The position numbers and the translations under genes were made by a program. This document shows, piece after piece, positions 53,611 to 64,000 of a stretch of DNA of 64,000 nucleotides. The notes under the pieces are model-generated. The model was not told the origin of the DNA. It was given only the letters and a program-made list of their open reading frames with translations, and did no database searches. The stretch comes from CAVVUC01 sp963751395 (GTDB taxonomy: Bacteria; Verrucomicrobiota; Verrucomicrobiia; Chthoniobacterales; Chthoniobacteraceae). How positions within the stretch are numbered: position 1 is the stretch's first letter; every line of letters begins with the position of its first letter. Location: positions 186,001 to 250,000 of the forward strand of contig CAVVUC010000002.1 in NCBI GenBank assembly GCA_963751395.1, given 5' to 3'.

Positions 53611-53750
53611 CCTACTCCGTAAATAGGCCGAAATCGGTTAAAACTAGCCAAATCGCGACGGACGCGGCTGTCTCGAAATTTACATGCTGCGTGGTGAACG
53701 CAGTTCATGGGGACTCGTTCCCAAAGTTAGCGAAGCGCTTTGGGAACGCA
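53611..53750. repeat. Solitary terminal repeat plus hairpin of the RAYT-associated element
   Basis: Starts with the tip cctactccgtaaatagg and is nearly identical to the repeat at 53761. Differences are ggtta for ggtca and aatcgcg for aataacg. It is followed by the hairpin gttcccaaag...ctttgggaac. Its tip faces the integron cassettes, opposite to the tip at 51681. Confidence 0.85.
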
Positions 53751-53866
53751 TTCCTGTCGTCCTACTCCGTAAATAGGCCGAAATCGGTCAAAACTAGCCA
53801 AATAACGACGGACGCGGCTGTCTCGAAATTTACATGCTGCGTGGTGAACGCAGTTCATGGGGACTC

Positions 53867-54030
53867 GTTACCAAGCTCCGGCTTGGTAACGCAGTTGTCC
53901 CTGAAGCTCAGCTTCATCGCGTGGTGACGAAGCAGAGCTTCGCAGACAAGTGCGATCCCAAGCTGGAGCTTGGGATCGAGGATGGAACTCCGTTCTTTCG
54001 TTCCCAAAGTTAGCGAAGCGCTTTGGGAAC
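53867..54030. repeat. Cluster of REP hairpins
   Basis: Three separate stem-loops: gttaccaagctccggcttgg (53867-53890 with the closing taac), gatcccaagctggagcttgg (53954-53977), and gttcccaaag-11 nt-ctttgggaac (54000-54030). They share a plan but differ in sequence, as in families of REP sequences. Confidence 0.8.
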
Positions 54031-54061
54031 GCATTCCTGTCCTGAAACTCTGTTTCCCTAC

Positions 54062-54663
54062 TCACCGCCAATCGTCACAGCGGATCACGGGCAACGCTCC
54101 AGGCAGCCATTCATGGGCGGAACTGTAGCGCCAGTACTCCGGCGACGCCACCCACCCGCGCCGCACCGGATTTGCATGCACGTAATCAATGTTGATGCCG
54201 CCCACCGGCGGCACCCTTCGGGCTGAGGCTCCGCCCTCAGTCTGTCTCGCACCGCTCGGCTTTGCAGCATCACTTCGTCCGAGTAAATGGCCTGCGGATG
54301 GAAGCCCTCCTGCCAGACTTGATAACTGCTCCGGTGTTTGTGTTCGGCTTTCCCGGCGGCCAATAGCTCCAGAAGCCAGCCGCGCCGTTCGGTTTCGAGT
54401 TGAGCCAGCAGCTTGCCCGCAGTGGATTTCTTCAAGTCCGCCATGACCCGCGACAACTCCTCCGCCTGCACGACCGCGTGGAAGTGATTGTCCATGATGA
54501 CCCATGCGTAAAGGCTCAGCCCCTTCTCTCTGCGACAGAAGTCGAGCGAGTGCGCCAGGATTTCGGAGCAATCTGATGAGGTGAAAACCGGGAGCCAGTC
54601 CACGATCGTCGAGGTGACGAGGTGTGCGCGTTCCTTTTCGCGGACATAGTAGCGGCTGCGCAT
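54062..54663 (-). pseudogene. REP-associated tyrosine transposase (RAYT), disrupted
   Basis: A Y1/HUH-type transposase. From MRSRYYVREKERAHLV the frame shows LYAWVIMDNHFHAVVQ, which contains the HxH metal motif (HFH), and YQVWQEGFHPQAIYSDEVML. The rest (INIDYVHANPVRRGWV, then CDDWR) is in another frame. Between them lie about 60-70 GC-rich bases with small hairpins that do not fit the family (RAEPQPEGCRRWAA). An insertion of REP-like sequence thus separates the two parts, and the catalytic Tyr region is displaced. Confidence 0.82.
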
Positions 54664-54867
54664 GGCGGGAGATTGCCAGCGAAGAAACGGAGTTTCAAGA
54701 GCCTGCTGCGTTCCCAAAGCGCGGAGCTAACTTTGGGAACGAGTCCCCATGAACTGCGTTCACCACGCAGCATGTAAATTTCGAGACAGCCGCGTCCGTC
54801 GTTATTTGGCTAGTTTTGACCGATTTCGGCCTATTTACGGAGTAGGATCAAATAGCGTGAATGCAGA

Positions 54868-55080
54868 CCCGGAGGGTCATTGGAAATTAGCCGGTGGTGT
54901 CAACCACCGGTCTTGGATCCATTGGGAATCGCCCCGGCAGGGAGCGGCGGAATCATGCCCAATGAGATCGAGCGTCACGACGTGTCAACCAGGTTCCCAC
55001 GCCCCTTGCCGGGGCGGATCCATTGTCGATTGGAAACCGGTGGTTGACACCACCGGCTAATTTCCGTGAGCCCCTCCGGG
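54868..55080. repeat. ~210-bp imperfect palindrome
   Basis: Left part: cggagggtcattggaaatta, gccggtggtgtcaaccaccgg, tggatccattgggaatcgcc. Right part: the inverse order of the same words (ggcggatccattgtcgattg, accggtggttgacaccaccg, taatttccgtgagcccctcc). The transcript would form one long structured hairpin. The flanks up to 55217 contain no recognised gene. Confidence 0.75.
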
Positions 55081-55217
55081 CTAATGAGGAGGCACTATTT
55101 TACCCGCTGAAAGTAGCGAAGAACCCCCTTTTTCCACTGATGCCGACCCATCGACAGCCACTTGGATCGCCGGCCCTTGATTCTAATAGGTATGACAAAT
55201 GCTGATTATGGTTTCGC

Positions 55218-55853
55218 ATGGAATCGCGCTCTTCGACTCAGGCTGTGCTGCCGCGGGGTCCGGCGCGCTGCGATTTTTCGAGCACGATAAGCACCCTGTT
55301 TGGATTGGAGGCTTCGGCGGAAAACAAACGGAGCGGTTCGGTCATCCGGCTTCCGGACCAATACAAGACCGCTCTTGCCGCCGAGGCGGTTCGTTTCAGA
55401 CCGAGACGAATCGTGCGCAGTGACTTTGCGAGCACGATAAGCACGCTATTCGGCTCGGAGACTTCGCCGGAAAACAAACGACGCTCCCCGGGCGTCCAGC
55501 TTCCTGAGCGATACAAGAGCGCTCTCGCAGCCGAGGCGGTTCTTTTCAAGCCGCGATGTTTCAGACGTTCTCCCTATCGCCCCCGCAAGCCCGTCTCGCG
55601 CCCTCCGCAAGAGCCGGCCCCGATCGCGAAGGCGGACGAGGCGTATCCGCCCTGGACAGAACTGGTATCGCCGCATCGGACGAATCTCGAACAATCCGGT
55701 TTCATCGAGACGACCGAATACGGGGCGATTTTTGGCAGGAATGGAATGGTGGAGCAGGCCAAGGCGCAGCTCTTCGAGGCCCGGTTCAGTCCGCGCAAGG
55801 CACCCGCCTTGCCAACGCACGGAACTCAGCGAAGCCCTGCGACGAGCGCCTGA
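55218..55853 (+). CDS. Hypothetical protein with a 50-residue internal duplication
   Basis: The 211-residue frame contains two copies of a unit: SSTISTLFGLEASAENKR with YKTALAAEAVRFRPRR, then ASTISTLFGSETSPENKR with YKSALAAEAVLFKPR. The copies are exactly 150 bp apart. A proline-rich linker and a C-terminal segment (NLEQSGFIETTEYGAIFGRN) follow. I do not recognise a family. The preserved reading frame across the duplicated units argues that it is, or was, translated. It converges on the hydrogenase maturation gene with a 28-bp overlap. Start and reality are uncertain. Confidence 0.45.
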   Translation: MESRSSTQAVLPRGPARCDFSSTISTLFGLEASAENKRSGSVIRLPDQYKTALAAEAVRFRPRRIVRSDFASTISTLFGSETSPENKRRSPGVQLPERYKSALAAEAVLFKPRCFRRSPYRPRKPVSRPPQEPAPIAKADEAYPPWTELVSPHRTNLEQSGFIETTEYGAIFGRNGMVEQAKAQLFEARFSPRKAPALPTHGTQRSPATSA

Positions 55854-56262
55854 ATTTGATCGAGCGCCTTTTGGGAACCTTCCCTGGCGCGCCGGGAAAA
55901 ACCTTCGCCGATCTCGAAATCCTCGCCCGGCACCACGAGCAGCCAGGCGCGCGGACAGTGACCATAGACCTGCCGCGCGAGGCTGAGCAGGGAAGCGGGA
56001 TCAAAAGTGTGCGTTGTGACCTGACCGGTACCGCCGGACTCGATCTCGCGCGGCTCCACTACAGCGGCGGTGTCTCGTTCGGCGTCCACGAAAATGACGG
56101 CACGCGCTTCTGCGATCGGGGCTGCAAGTTCCGGCGTGAGTTGATGGCAGCACAGGGCCCGCACACCGGGAAGGTTTAGTTCGGTCACAGCCTCTGCGAT
56201 TTTTGGACCGATGCCGTCGTCGCGCCGCAGAGTATTGCCGTAACCAACGACGAGAATTTCGC

Positions 56263-56266
<4 letters not shown>
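55826..56266 (-). CDS. hoxW: Hydrogenase maturation protease
   Basis: Endopeptidase that trims the C-terminus of the nickel-loaded large subunit. The 146-residue frame starts with GTG inside the hoxH stop codon (GTGA), showing tight coupling. VVGYGNTLRRDDGIGPKIAE is the family start. The nickel-sensing acidic residue lies in RRDDG, the second in IFVDAERD, and His in THTFDPASLL. Last gene of the hox operon and converging on the hypothetical gene. Confidence 0.9.
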
Positions 56267-57687
<1,421 letters not shown>

Positions 57688-57720
57688 ACTGAAAAAATCT
57701 CCGGTGCGGACCGCGGCCCG

Positions 57721-58269
57721 TCAGCCAAACTTGATTTGCATGCCCTCCAGTTCGGGTTCTTTGCCCGCAAGCACTTGCAGAAGAAATGCCTTGATGCGAT
57801 CGGCCGGCGGCGGGCAGCCGGGCAGGAAGTAATCGACATGCACCAGCTCGTGGACAGGCATCACGTGCGCCAGCAACGGCGGAACGATGCCGGGTTCATC
57901 AGGCAGGCAGGGATTGAACTGCGCGGCTTCGAGATACGCGCGCTCCAGGACGTTCTCGCGATTCCCCAGCCCGAGTTGATTGCGAATGGCGGTCACATTT
58001 CCCGTAACCGCGCAGTCGCCGAATGAAACCACGACTTTAGTGCGCAGGCGGATTTTGTGCATCGCATCGACGTGCTCCTCGTTGCAGACCGCGCCTTCGA
58101 TGAGGGCGACATCGACGTTTTCCGGATACTCCTTCGCGTCCACGATGGGGCTGTAAACCACTTCGATTTTATCGGCGAGATCGATGAGGACTTCGTCGAG
58201 ATCGAGAAACGACATGTGACAGCCGGAGCAGCCTCCCAACCAGGTCGTGGCAATTCTCAGACGATCCAT
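57721..58269 (-). CDS. hoxY: [NiFe]-hydrogenase small subunit HoxY
   Basis: A 182-residue electron-transfer subunit with the proximal 4Fe-4S ligands in LGGCSGCHMSFLDLDE, GAVCNEEH, VVSFGDCAVTGNV and FLPGCPPPADRI. It lacks a Tat signal, as expected for cytoplasmic bidirectional enzymes. The ATG overlaps the end of hoxU by 13 bp. Confidence 0.95.
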   Translation of the reverse strand: MDRLRIATTWLGGCSGCHMSFLDLDEVLIDLADKIEVVYSPIVDAKEYPENVDVALIEGAVCNEEHVDAMHKIRLRTKVVVSFGDCAVTGNVTAIRNQLGLGNRENVLERAYLEAAQFNPCLPDEPGIVPPLLAHVMPVHELVHVDYFLPGCPPPADRIKAFLLQVLAGKEPELEGMQIKFG

Positions 58270-58973
58270 TGTTTTTTCTCCCTTGCGTTGACGATGAACT
58301 CGAGTTTGGTCCGGTCGCGCTCCATTTCGGCCACTGTCGAGCCCTTGTGGAAAAGGGCGCCGGTCGGGCAGCCTTGCACGCATTTGCCGCACGAGGTGCA
58401 GGTGTCGGACTCGCCCCAAGGCTGGCGCAGGTCGGTGATGATTTCCGAGTGCGCCCCGCGGCCCGCGACGTTTTTCGTGCCCGCCCCCTCGATGTGCCAG
58501 CAGACGCGGACGCAGCGCGTGCAGAGGATGCACCGGTTGTGATCCAATCCGAAGAGCGGATGCGTGGTGTCCATCCCCCATTGCGGAAAGCGATATTCGT
58601 AGCGGACATGATCCATGCCCTGGTTGTAGGCGAGCGTCTGCAATTCGCAATGACCGTTCGCCACGCACACCGCGCAAACGTGATTCCGCTCCGCGAACAA
58701 CAGCTCCAAAGTCATCCGGCGGTATTTGCGCAATCGCTCGCTGTTCGTCCGCACATCCATGCTTTCAGTGACGGGCGTGGTGCAGGAGGGGAGCAGCTTG
58801 GAAGTGCCGGCGACTTCCACGAGACACAGGCGGCATGCGCCCACGTCATACACGCCTTCGAGATGGCAGAGCGTCGGAATCTCCACTCCGGCTTCCCGGG
58901 CGGCTTCGAGAATCGTCGCCCCCTCGGGTGCGCTCGTCTGTTTGCCGTCAATGGTCAGTATTTTTGCGGCCAT
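58257..58973 (-). CDS. hoxU: Diaphorase subunit HoxU (NuoG-like)
   Basis: A 238-residue iron-sulfur protein. The N-terminal 2Fe-2S ferredoxin domain has Cys in IPTLCHLEGVYDVGACRLC, a His-Cys cluster follows (HVCAVCVANGHCELQ), and two 4Fe-4S motifs come last (CILCTRCVRVC; CTSCGKCVQGCPTG). It carries electrons between the HoxFE flavin module and HoxYH. Confidence 0.95.
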   Translation of the reverse strand: MAAKILTIDGKQTSAPEGATILEAAREAGVEIPTLCHLEGVYDVGACRLCLVEVAGTSKLLPSCTTPVTESMDVRTNSERLRKYRRMTLELLFAERNHVCAVCVANGHCELQTLAYNQGMDHVRYEYRFPQWGMDTTHPLFGLDHNRCILCTRCVRVCWHIEGAGTKNVAGRGAHSEIITDLRQPWGESDTCTSCGKCVQGCPTGALFHKGSTVAEMERDRTKLEFIVNAREKKQWIV

Positions 58974-58988
58974 GGAAGTTTGCTTTCT

Positions 58989-60624
<1,636 letters not shown>

Positions 60625-60635
<11 letters not shown>

Positions 60636-61155
60636 GGCCAATCCATTTGTGCAGATGATCGAGCGCCGACTCGACGGTTTGACGCGCCGTCACCGCGCCG
60701 TCATAGACGACCACCGGCGCGACGCCGCAAGCGCCGATGCAGCGCGCCTTCAATAGCGAAAGTTGTTTGTCGGGTGTCGTTTCACCTGCCTTGATCTTCG
60801 AGTGATCTTCCACGGCGGCGAGCACCTTGTCCGCACCCTTGATATAACAGGCCGTGCCCATGCAAATGACGCAGGTGTGTGCGCCCGCGGGTTTGAGGGT
60901 GAAAAAATGATAGAACGTCGCGACGCCGTAAACCCGGCTGGTCGGCAGCTTGAGTTTGTGAGCGACGAACAGCAGAACGTCATCTTCCAAGAATCCAAAC
61001 AAGTCCTGCGCCTTGTGCAAAACCTCGATGAGCGAGTGATGGGCCAGTTGATACTTCTTCATGTGCGCTTCGAGAATTTTGAAGCGCGTGTCGCCGCTGG
61101 CGTGTTCGAGAACCGCGTCCAGCCGGCGCTGTCTGTTCTGTGTGATGGTGGCCAT
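60625..61155 (-). CDS. hoxE: Diaphorase subunit HoxE (NuoE-like)
   Basis: A 176-residue 2Fe-2S protein starting at MATITQNRQRRLDAV. The cluster ligands are CMGTACYIKGAD and ARCIGACGVAP. SRVYGVATFYHFFTL is the NuoE signature. First gene of the hoxEFUYHW operon. A terminator for the upstream desaturase gene lies about 95 bp before the ATG, so the operon has its own promoter in that space, though I could not assign -35/-10 boxes. Confidence 0.95.
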
Positions 61156-61249
61156 TGTCGGGGGTGGTTTTCCAATGCCAGTTTTTGTGGCTCGCAAAAC
61201 CAGTTTCAGACTTGACGGGACGTTATGCCCGGACGGACGGGATGACTAG

Positions 61250-61279
61250 AAAAAAATCACCCGCTTGATTCTGCGGGTG
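61250..61279 (-). terminator. Rho-independent terminator after the desaturase gene
   Basis: On the minus strand the stem cacccgc-agaatcaa-gcgggtg is followed directly by a run of seven T. It would end desaturase transcripts just ahead of hoxE. Confidence 0.85.
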
Positions 61280-61387
61280 TCCACACCTGTAGGCGGGTTC
61301 AGTGAACCCGGCTGCAACACGGTTTCAACCCACGCAAACCGCCCGCCTGGTGATCTGCGGAAATCTGCGACGGAGGAACGAGGGCTT

Positions 61388-62488
61388 CTACGCGGGAACC
61401 GCGTCGAGATGGCTCACCAGCTTCAGGCTCTCCACGGCGGCGCGCAGTTCGTTGCGCAATCCCATCAGCATGTCGCGGGTGACTTCCAATTGTTCGGTGC
61501 GGTACTGCGCCCATTGCTGGGTGATCTCCTGAAGGCGCTCGTAGGCTGCCGCGATGCGCCCGTGGTGGGCGTGCGTTGGCTCGATCACTGTGAGTTTGGA
61601 TTCCAGTTGGCGCTGCGTTTCCGCCAGTTCGGCGAGCAGGATTTTTTCCGAAGGCACCCGGCGCAGGTCCGAAGCGAGCCCGAGCTTGTGGAGCGTCCAG
61701 ATCGTCCACTTCGTCGGGTCCCACTGCCACCATTTCACCCCGTTGCGGTAGTCGTACTGAAACTCGTGGTGATAATTGTGGTAGCCCTCGCCGAAGGTGA
61801 AGATCGCCATGATCCAACTGTCGCGCGCGCTGCAACGGGTCGAATACGGACGGTTGCCGATGGTGTGGCACGCCGAGTTGATGAAGAAGGTGCAATGCTG
61901 CACGCAGACGACGCGAGCGACTCCAGCCACAAGAAAGCTGCCCAGCGCCGCAACAGGTCCGCCCCACGCCCAGCCGACAAGGGCCGGCATCACGAAGCTG
62001 ACCAGAAAGCCGAGGATATAAATGTAGCGATGCTGCAAACGCACGAGAGGGTCGCGCTGTAGATCGGCGACGTTGTCGAACGGTGGATCGGGTTGCAGCT
62101 TGAAAAGCAGCCAGCCGATGTGCGCGTGGAAAAACCCTTTGCTGATGTCGTAGGGATCGTCGTCGTGATCGACATATTTGTGATGGCGGCGATGTTCGCA
62201 GGACCAGAGCAGGACCGAATTCTCGAACGCCGCTGCTCCGAAGAGCAGGGTGAACAACCGCACCGACCAATGCGCCTTGAACGCGAAATGTGAAAACAGA
62301 CGGTGATAGCCAAGCGTGATGCTTCCGGCGGTGAAGCAGAACATCACGAAAAAGAACGCGATCTGAAACCAGTCCAGGCCATAATACCAGATGTAGGCGG
62401 GCACGGCGGTCAGTGAAAGAATCAGCGTGCCGATAAGGAATGAACTGGTCTTCCAGTTAATGCGCTCGAAGGGAATACGGAATGTCAT
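61388..62488 (-). CDS. Membrane fatty acid (acyl-CoA-type delta-9) desaturase
   Basis: A 366-residue inner-membrane di-iron enzyme that adds a double bond to acyl chains. Four hydrophobic helices and three histidine boxes are visible: YHRLFSHFAF, HRRHHKYVDHDDDPYD and EGYHNYHHEF. The C-terminal ~90 residues form a long helix or coiled coil (LAELAETQRQLESKL) beyond the usual end. Start MTFRIPFERINW at 62488 was chosen because the upstream frame lacks hydrophobic character. Divergent from the helicase gene. Confidence 0.92.
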   Translation of the reverse strand: MTFRIPFERINWKTSSFLIGTLILSLTAVPAYIWYYGLDWFQIAFFFVMFCFTAGSITLGYHRLFSHFAFKAHWSVRLFTLLFGAAAFENSVLLWSCEHRRHHKYVDHDDDPYDISKGFFHAHIGWLLFKLQPDPPFDNVADLQRDPLVRLQHRYIYILGFLVSFVMPALVGWAWGGPVAALGSFLVAGVARVVCVQHCTFFINSACHTIGNRPYSTRCSARDSWIMAIFTFGEGYHNYHHEFQYDYRNGVKWWQWDPTKWTIWTLHKLGLASDLRRVPSEKILLAELAETQRQLESKLTVIEPTHAHHGRIAAAYERLQEITQQWAQYRTEQLEVTRDMLMGLRNELRAAVESLKLVSHLDAVPA

Positions 62489-62619
62489 AGTAGTGTCTGT
62501 TGGGGCAACGCGCTGACTGCAGCGGCGTCGGCGAAGCGGGTAATAGACTCCAAGCTGCACGGATGGCAACCGGAAAATCTGACGTTGCGGAAACATTGCT
62601 CATCCCGTTACATTCGCGG

Positions 62620-63837
62620 ATGGCTTTTAAGAATCTCGGTTTATCGGACGATGTCGTCCACGGCGTGCAGTCCATGGGGTACATCGACCCCACGCCGATC
62701 CAGTTGCGCGCCGTGCCGCTCGTCTTGAGCGGCAGGGATTTGATCGGCTCCGCACAGACCGGCACCGGCAAGACCGCCGCGTTCGCGCTGCCGATTTTGA
62801 CGCTGCTTAAAAATCACGGCCATCTTCGCTGCCTCGTGCTTGAGCCAACGCGAGAGCTGGCCTGCCAGGTGGAAACGGCCTTCCGCGATTACGCGCGCTT
62901 TAGCGATTTGGAGGTTGGCGTCGTCTATGGCGGGGTTGGCTATGGAAAGCAGCGCGAGGAAATCAAGTCCGGCTTGGACATTGTCGTCGCCACCCCGGGC
63001 CGCTTGCTCGACCATCTCGAACAGGGAGACATCAATCTGCGGTCCATCTCGATCCTGGTGCTCGATGAAGTCGATCGCATGCTCGACATGGGCTTCCTTC
63101 CGCAGGTCCGCCGCGTCGTCGAGCAATGCCCGAAACAGCGGCAGACGCTCTTCTTCTCCGCCACGCTCCCGCCCGAAATCGAGGGCCTTACCAAATGGAT
63201 TCTGCGCAATCCGGAAATCATCGAGATCGGATCGAGCCACTCCCCCGCGGACACGATCACTCATGCGCTCTATCCCGTGGCGCGCGACCAGAAGTTCGAT
63301 CTGCTCCTCGCCCTGCTCGAACGCACGGATTTCGACAGCGTCCTCATTTTTTCCCGCACCAAACACGGAGCCGACAAGATCGCGGCGCAGCTCAAGCACG
63401 CGAAGCATTCCGTCGCGGCGCTGCACTCGAACCGCACCCAGCGCGAGCGCGTCGAGGCGCTCGATGGATTTAAGTCCGGCAAATACGAAGTGATGGTCGC
63501 AACCGACATCGCCGCGCGCGGCATCGACGTCGCCGGCGTGAGCCACGTCATCAACTACGACGTGCCGCAGCATCCCGAAGACTACGTGCATCGCATCGGC
63601 CGCACCGGCCGCGCGCAAAACGTCGGCGACGCCTTCACGATCATGACCGGCGAGGAAATCGACCACATCCGCGCGATCGAGCGTTTCATCGGCCAGAAAA
63701 TCCCGCGCCTGAAACTCGACAACTTCAACTATCTCTACACCGCGCTCTTCAACGAAGAGGACATCCCGCAGGGCGCAGGCGGCGCGCGAGGCGGTCGCAC
63801 CCATCGCGGCTATTCGTTCGGGAGACGGAAGCGATAA
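62620..63837 (+). CDS. DEAD-box RNA helicase (RhlE-like)
   Basis: A 405-residue ATP-dependent RNA helicase. Motifs in order: Q motif (YIDPTPIQLRAVP), Walker A AQTGTGKT, PTRELACQ, ATPGRLLDHL, LDEVDRMLD (DEVD in place of DEAD), SATLPPE, IFSRTKHGADK, VATDIAARGIDV and HRIGRTGRA. It ends with a short Gly/Arg-rich tail (GGARGGRTHRGYSFGRRKR). The start MAFKNLGLSDDV fits the family better than an upstream in-frame start. Confidence 0.95.
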   Translation: MAFKNLGLSDDVVHGVQSMGYIDPTPIQLRAVPLVLSGRDLIGSAQTGTGKTAAFALPILTLLKNHGHLRCLVLEPTRELACQVETAFRDYARFSDLEVGVVYGGVGYGKQREEIKSGLDIVVATPGRLLDHLEQGDINLRSISILVLDEVDRMLDMGFLPQVRRVVEQCPKQRQTLFFSATLPPEIEGLTKWILRNPEIIEIGSSHSPADTITHALYPVARDQKFDLLLALLERTDFDSVLIFSRTKHGADKIAAQLKHAKHSVAALHSNRTQRERVEALDGFKSGKYEVMVATDIAARGIDVAGVSHVINYDVPQHPEDYVHRIGRTGRAQNVGDAFTIMTGEEIDHIRAIERFIGQKIPRLKLDNFNYLYTALFNEEDIPQGAGGARGGRTHRGYSFGRRKR

Positions 63838-63889
63838 GGCTCTGCCGGAAAAACGCGGCATGCATCATTTGTGAAACCTCTTTTCACAC

Positions 63890-64000
63890 ATGAGTCTTGA
63901 ACTTGATGTCATCCGCGACGTTTCCGGGCGGCTTGTAACCGCCGGCATCCCGTTCATGCTTACGGGTTCGATGGCGATGAATTTTTACGCGGAACCGCGC
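63890..64000 (+). CDS. Nucleotidyltransferase-like gene, 5' part only
   Basis: 37 codons from ATG to the window edge: MSLELDVIRDVSG then GIPFMLTGSMAMNFYAEPR. The GSMAMNFYAEPR stretch resembles the G-S/G motif of nucleotidyltransferase-fold proteins (DUF6036/AbiEii-type), many of which are toxin or antitoxin components. The rest lies outside the window. Confidence 0.6.
   Translation, partial: MSLELDVIRDVSGRLVTAGIPFMLTGSMAMNFYAEPR

Larger units (their letters stand above)
53761..54846 (-). mobile_element. RAYT-associated element with ~108-bp terminal inverted repeats
   Basis: The left end (cctactccgtaaatagg..., 53761-53868) and the right end (54739-54846) are identical in inverse orientation over about 108 bp, tips outward. 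Inside each terminal repeat comes a hairpin family: gttaccaag...cttggtaac and gatcccaag...cttgggatc on the left, cgttcccaaag...ctttgggaacg on both sides. The single gene is the frameshifted Y1-type transposase. RAYT elements are usually flanked by short REPs, so such long terminal repeats are unusual. The stretches 53564-54061 and 54664-54846 hold only these repeats. Confidence 0.75.

Overview
This is a roughly 60% GC bacterial chromosome segment, most likely from a soil- or freshwater-type verrucomicrobium (Verrucomicrobiota, Spartobacteria/Chthoniobacterales or Opitutae-like). I infer this from gene content: secreted fucosidases with an FAD 'glycan' oxidoreductase, a PEP-CTERM protein, a TMTC-like TPR membrane protein, Sel1-repeat Ser/Thr kinase, many REP-like hairpins with a REP-associated tyrosine transposase (RAYT), and intergenic tracts of iterated short words. 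No rRNA or other taxonomic anchor lies in the window.

Layout. 1-10.6 kb: a minus-strand glycan-use cluster (FAD oxidoreductase, a frameshifted six-hairpin/GH9-like hydrolase, MFS transporter, GH29 and GH95 alpha-L-fucosidases), with a 323-bp tandem repeat array between the two fucosidase genes. 10.9-16.8 kb: HDOD protein, then a polysaccharide gene set (glycosyltransferase, WecA/TagO-like initiating transferase, O-antigen ligase-like protein). 16.8-22.1 kb: Fur-family regulator, argH (single-base frameshift), Nudix hydrolase, tatC, TPR membrane protein. 22.2-30.3 kb: a corrinoid-dependent methyl-transfer locus in two converging arms: URO-D methyltransferase, homocysteine methyltransferase and a ferredoxin/ASKHA corrinoid activator on plus; AraC regulator, DUF6580-like membrane protein, corrinoid protein, second URO-D methyltransferase and DUF1638 protein on minus. 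30.5-36.1 kb: frameshifted membrane protein, dapF, secreted cyclophilin, zinc alcohol dehydrogenase, double CDGSH protein. 36.1-46 kb: signalling (multi-PAS kinase plus receiver-only regulator, Ser/Thr kinase with Sel1 repeats, aspartic-protease-like gene, metG, second histidine kinase). 46-51 kb: PpiD/SurA-like foldase, TPR proteins, ExbB/TolQ and two ExbD/TolR proteins, tRNA-His. 51.1-55.2 kb: an accessory island with no housekeeping genes. 55.2-61.3 kb: a complete bidirectional [NiFe]-hydrogenase operon hoxEFUYH plus its maturation protease. 61.4-64 kb: fatty acid desaturase, DEAD-box helicase and the start of a nucleotidyltransferase-like gene.

The most interesting stretch is 51.3-54.9 kb. 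It holds what I read as an integron remnant: a 5' fragment of an integron integrase, an attI-like site, one cassette encoding a double SWIM zinc-finger protein ending in a convincing 121-bp attC, and a second cassette encoding a PEP-CTERM protein ending in a weaker attC candidate. This remnant sits between copies of a RAYT-associated element whose about 108-bp terminal inverted repeats are nearly identical. The tip of one copy abuts the integrase exactly where its conserved sequence stops. One nearly complete copy, with a frameshifted transposase, and internally deleted derivatives are present.

The corrinoid locus is the other candidate for a little-described system: it looks like a methyl-transfer chain from an unknown methylated substrate, via a stand-alone corrinoid protein, to homocysteine, with its own redox activator and regulator. 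At least four non-mobile genes carry single-base frameshifts (two of them at short A or G runs). This points to residual consensus errors as well as, possibly, real decay.
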